Source: Lachnospiraceae bacterium (GTDB lineage: Bacteria > Bacillota > Clostridia > Lachnospirales > Lachnospiraceae). From it: DNA of 22,296 nt. The stretch covers positions 1 to 22,296 of the forward strand of contig SFEV01000044.1 of NCBI GenBank assembly GCA_004557975.1, written 5' to 3'. The translations under genes were made by a program, and so were the position numbers. Below the pieces are notes generated by a model. That model made no database searches, was not told the origin of the DNA, and saw nothing but the letters and a program-made list of their open reading frames with translations. Shown one piece after another: positions 22,203 through 22,296 of the stretch; position 1 is the stretch's first letter; every line of letters starts with the position of its first letter.

Positions 22203-22296
22203 ATGGCTGTTTACGGTCTTGCCGCCGCCTCTGAACAAATTCCATTTGAAAATACCCAGAAAATTCAGCCCAAAGAGGATTACCACCAGTCCGGAA
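22203..22296 (+). CDS. Start of an unidentified gene, cut by the window edge
   Basis: The frame is open from the ATG at 22203 to the last base (31 codons, MAVYGLAAASEQIPFEN onward). AAGGAG lies 5 nt before the ATG and an extended -10 promoter lies upstream, so it is probably real. The short polar N-terminus gives no domain match. The AT-rich flank and isolated promoter would suit a transposase gene at the start of an insertion sequence, but no terminal repeat can be shown, so I leave the function open. Confidence 0.6.
   Translation, partial: MAVYGLAAASEQIPFENTQKIQPKEDYHQSG

Overview
The window looks like chromosome from an anaerobic gut Firmicute, most likely a Lachnospiraceae-type Clostridium relative. 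The evidence is AGGAGG-type ribosome binding sites in front of most genes, textbook vegetative promoters (TTGACA-N17-TATAAT-like), a T-box leader controlling a tRNA synthetase, and gene families common in that group (a Csp-like intracellular subtilisin, a YczE/YitT-type membrane protein, a cytidylate-kinase-like protein, a secreted SH3b/Big_2 protein). Base composition is balanced over most genes and more AT-rich in the intergenic stretches. Taxonomy is inferred from gene content, not from a marker gene.

Layout. (1) 3-1715: the 3' part of an AAA-type ATPase with a C-terminal nuclease-like fold, running in from outside the window. (2) 1702-5332: a tightly packed three-gene molybdenum hydroxylase set (FAD subunit, 2Fe-2S subunit, molybdopterin subunit) of the xanthine dehydrogenase family, whose first start codon lies inside the end of the ATPase gene. 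(3) 5368-7180: proS with its own promoter and a proline T-box leader; the enzyme is the archaeal/eukaryote-like ProRS form. (4) 7292-12175: a complete branched-chain amino-acid ABC importer, livK-livH-livM-livG-livF, with a strong promoter before livK, a hairpin and second promoter between livK and livH, then a cytidylate-kinase-like gene and a terminator. (5) 13037-14828, minus strand: an unrecognised 157-aa protein and a secreted SH3b/Ig-like protein, each with its own promoter. (6) 14834-15379: the C-terminal third of a GH1 6-phospho-beta-glucosidase, a pseudogene remnant; then a YczE-like membrane protein. (7) 16128-20163: a long regulatory intergenic region, an 877-aa multidomain cyclic-di-GMP protein and a small esterase. 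(8) 20239-22002: an intracellular subtilisin of Csp type. (9) The right edge holds the first 31 codons of a further gene.

How it fits together. The liv genes form one uptake system: LivK captures the ligand outside the membrane, LivH and LivM form the channel, LivG and LivF hydrolyse ATP. The xdh set should assemble into one heterotrimeric oxidoreductase that passes electrons from the Mo centre through two 2Fe-2S clusters to FAD. ProS is controlled by uncharged tRNA-Pro through its leader. The cyclic-di-GMP protein carries an intact phosphodiesterase domain and an intact diguanylate cyclase domain, plus one active and one inactivated receiver domain. Its promoter is surrounded by four copies of an ATTAnGTCAT-like element, the most distinctive regulatory signal in the window. 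I found no CRISPR array, rRNA or tRNA gene, and no complete insertion sequence or phage module.
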